In this document: piece after piece, positions 63,628-64,000 of the stretch | Position numbering within the stretch: position 1 is the stretch's first letter | Layout of the letters: each line of letters starts with the position of its first letter | Origin: Panacagrimonas sp052386745 | GTDB taxonomy: Bacteria; Pseudomonadota; Gammaproteobacteria; Nevskiales; Nevskiaceae | Direction: 5' to 3' | Assembly: GCA_052386745.1 (NCBI GenBank) | Contig: JBQTJW010000005.1 | Span: forward strand, 1 to 64,000 | Length of the DNA: 64,000 bases | Notes under the pieces: generated by a model | What the model saw: the letters and a program-made list of their open reading frames with translations, nothing else | The model's database searches: none | What the model was told of the DNA's origin: nothing | Made by a program: the position numbers and the translations under genes

Positions 63628-64000
63628 CTAAATCCAGGAAACGCCCTCCGGCTGGGCGGCCACGCGCGCGGCGTACCGCTGCTCGATCGGCTCGCGACGA
63701 ATCTTCAGCGTGGGCGTGATCAGCCCCGCGTCGATGGTCCAGGGCTCGCGCAACACCACGAGACGACTCAGGCGTTCGTGCGGCGGGAGCCCGGCGTTGA
63801 CGTCCGCCATGAGCTGTTCGATCCGCCGGGTCAGCGTGGCGATATCGATTCCCTCGCCGCCCTGAGCGACGGGCGCGAGCACGGCTGCCGCGAAAGGCTG
63901 TGGCTCGCCGGCGCCCATGACGCAGGCCTGTTCCAGGAGCCCTCCGGCGCAGAGGGCGTTCTCGATGCCGGCCGGAGCGACGTACTTGCCCTTGCTGGTC
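63628..64000 (-). CDS. AMP-dependent long-chain acyl-CoA synthetase, C-terminal part
   Basis: This is the last ~124 codons of an acyl-CoA synthetase/ligase; the gene begins beyond base 64000. The in-frame reading from the window edge is TSKGKYVAPAGIENAL, the A8-loop/hinge motif of long-chain acyl-CoA synthetases, followed by QACVMGAGEPQPFAAAVLAP and the C-terminal segment ITPTLKIRREPIEQRY, with the catalytic lysine in TPTLKIRR. Fatty-acid activation to acyl-CoA is expected. Nearby ATG at 63916-63918 is internal. Confidence 0.9.
   Translation of the reverse strand, partial: TSKGKYVAPAGIENALCAGGLLEQACVMGAGEPQPFAAAVLAPVAQGGEGIDIATLTRRIEQLMADVNAGLPPHERLSRLVVLREPWTIDAGLITPTLKIRREPIEQRYAARVAAQPEGVSWI

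Overview
The window is high-GC (about two thirds G+C) bacterial chromosome from a gammaproteobacterium. The evidence is a 6S RNA gene sitting between zapA and a 5-formyltetrahydrofolate cyclo-ligase gene, the metX-metW pair, a pyrB gene followed by an inactive pyrC-like gene, a PilJ-type receptor, and PstA/PstC permeases with very large periplasmic insertions. The gene set points to the Xanthomonadales/Nevskiales/Steroidobacterales neighbourhood, but I cannot fix the genus. Genes are tightly packed, with many GTGA or ATGA start/stop overlaps. I see no rRNA, tRNA, prophage or CRISPR array.

Layout. 1-14 kb holds central metabolism: a fused acyl-CoA mutase (icmF, cut by the window edge) divergent from an AraC-type regulator, sucA-sucB, galU, purB, fumC and a deaD helicase. 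14-24 kb holds djlA, an MFS transporter, a two-lipoprotein operon, pyrB-pyrC', an orphan PilJ-like receptor and a flavin reductase. 23.2-28.6 kb is a TetR-controlled RND efflux operon whose adaptor and pump genes are separated by a 313-bp MITE-like element inserted at the adaptor's stop codon. 28.6-37.4 kb is the phosphate regulon pstSCAB-phoU with a three-unit Pho box, followed downstream by a patatin-like phospholipase. 37.4-42.7 kb is a Tad-type cassette (two TadE-like pseudopilins and two large, duplicated TadG-like proteins) with no Tad motor or secretin in the window. 42.8-47.1 kb is a six-gene operon: two small proteins, a membrane-anchored hydrolase, a FabH-like ketoacyl synthase, a CoA-type Nudix hydrolase and a MazG domain. 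47.1-51.9 kb holds an esterase, a PEBP-family protein, a Deg/HtrA protease, zapB-like/zapA, 6S RNA, the cyclo-ligase and an EVE protein. 51.9-56.8 kb is amino-acid biosynthesis (ilvA, proC, yggT, metX, metW). 56.9-64 kb holds a GAF receptor with a TerB protein, an outer-membrane barrel, an SH3/hydrolase pair, an HTTM fusion protein, tatD and the end of an acyl-CoA synthetase gene.

The observations I would follow up first are: the MITE-like insertion that rebuilt a stop codon inside an efflux operon; the pair of divergent genes whose two Shine-Dalgarno sequences are the two halves of one 11-bp palindrome; the duplicated TadG-like genes next to pst, one with a distinctly AT-richer core; the HTTM protein with what looks like a cysteine-free DCC domain; and the abrupt codon-usage changes at the truncated end of icmF, which may mark an assembly chimera.
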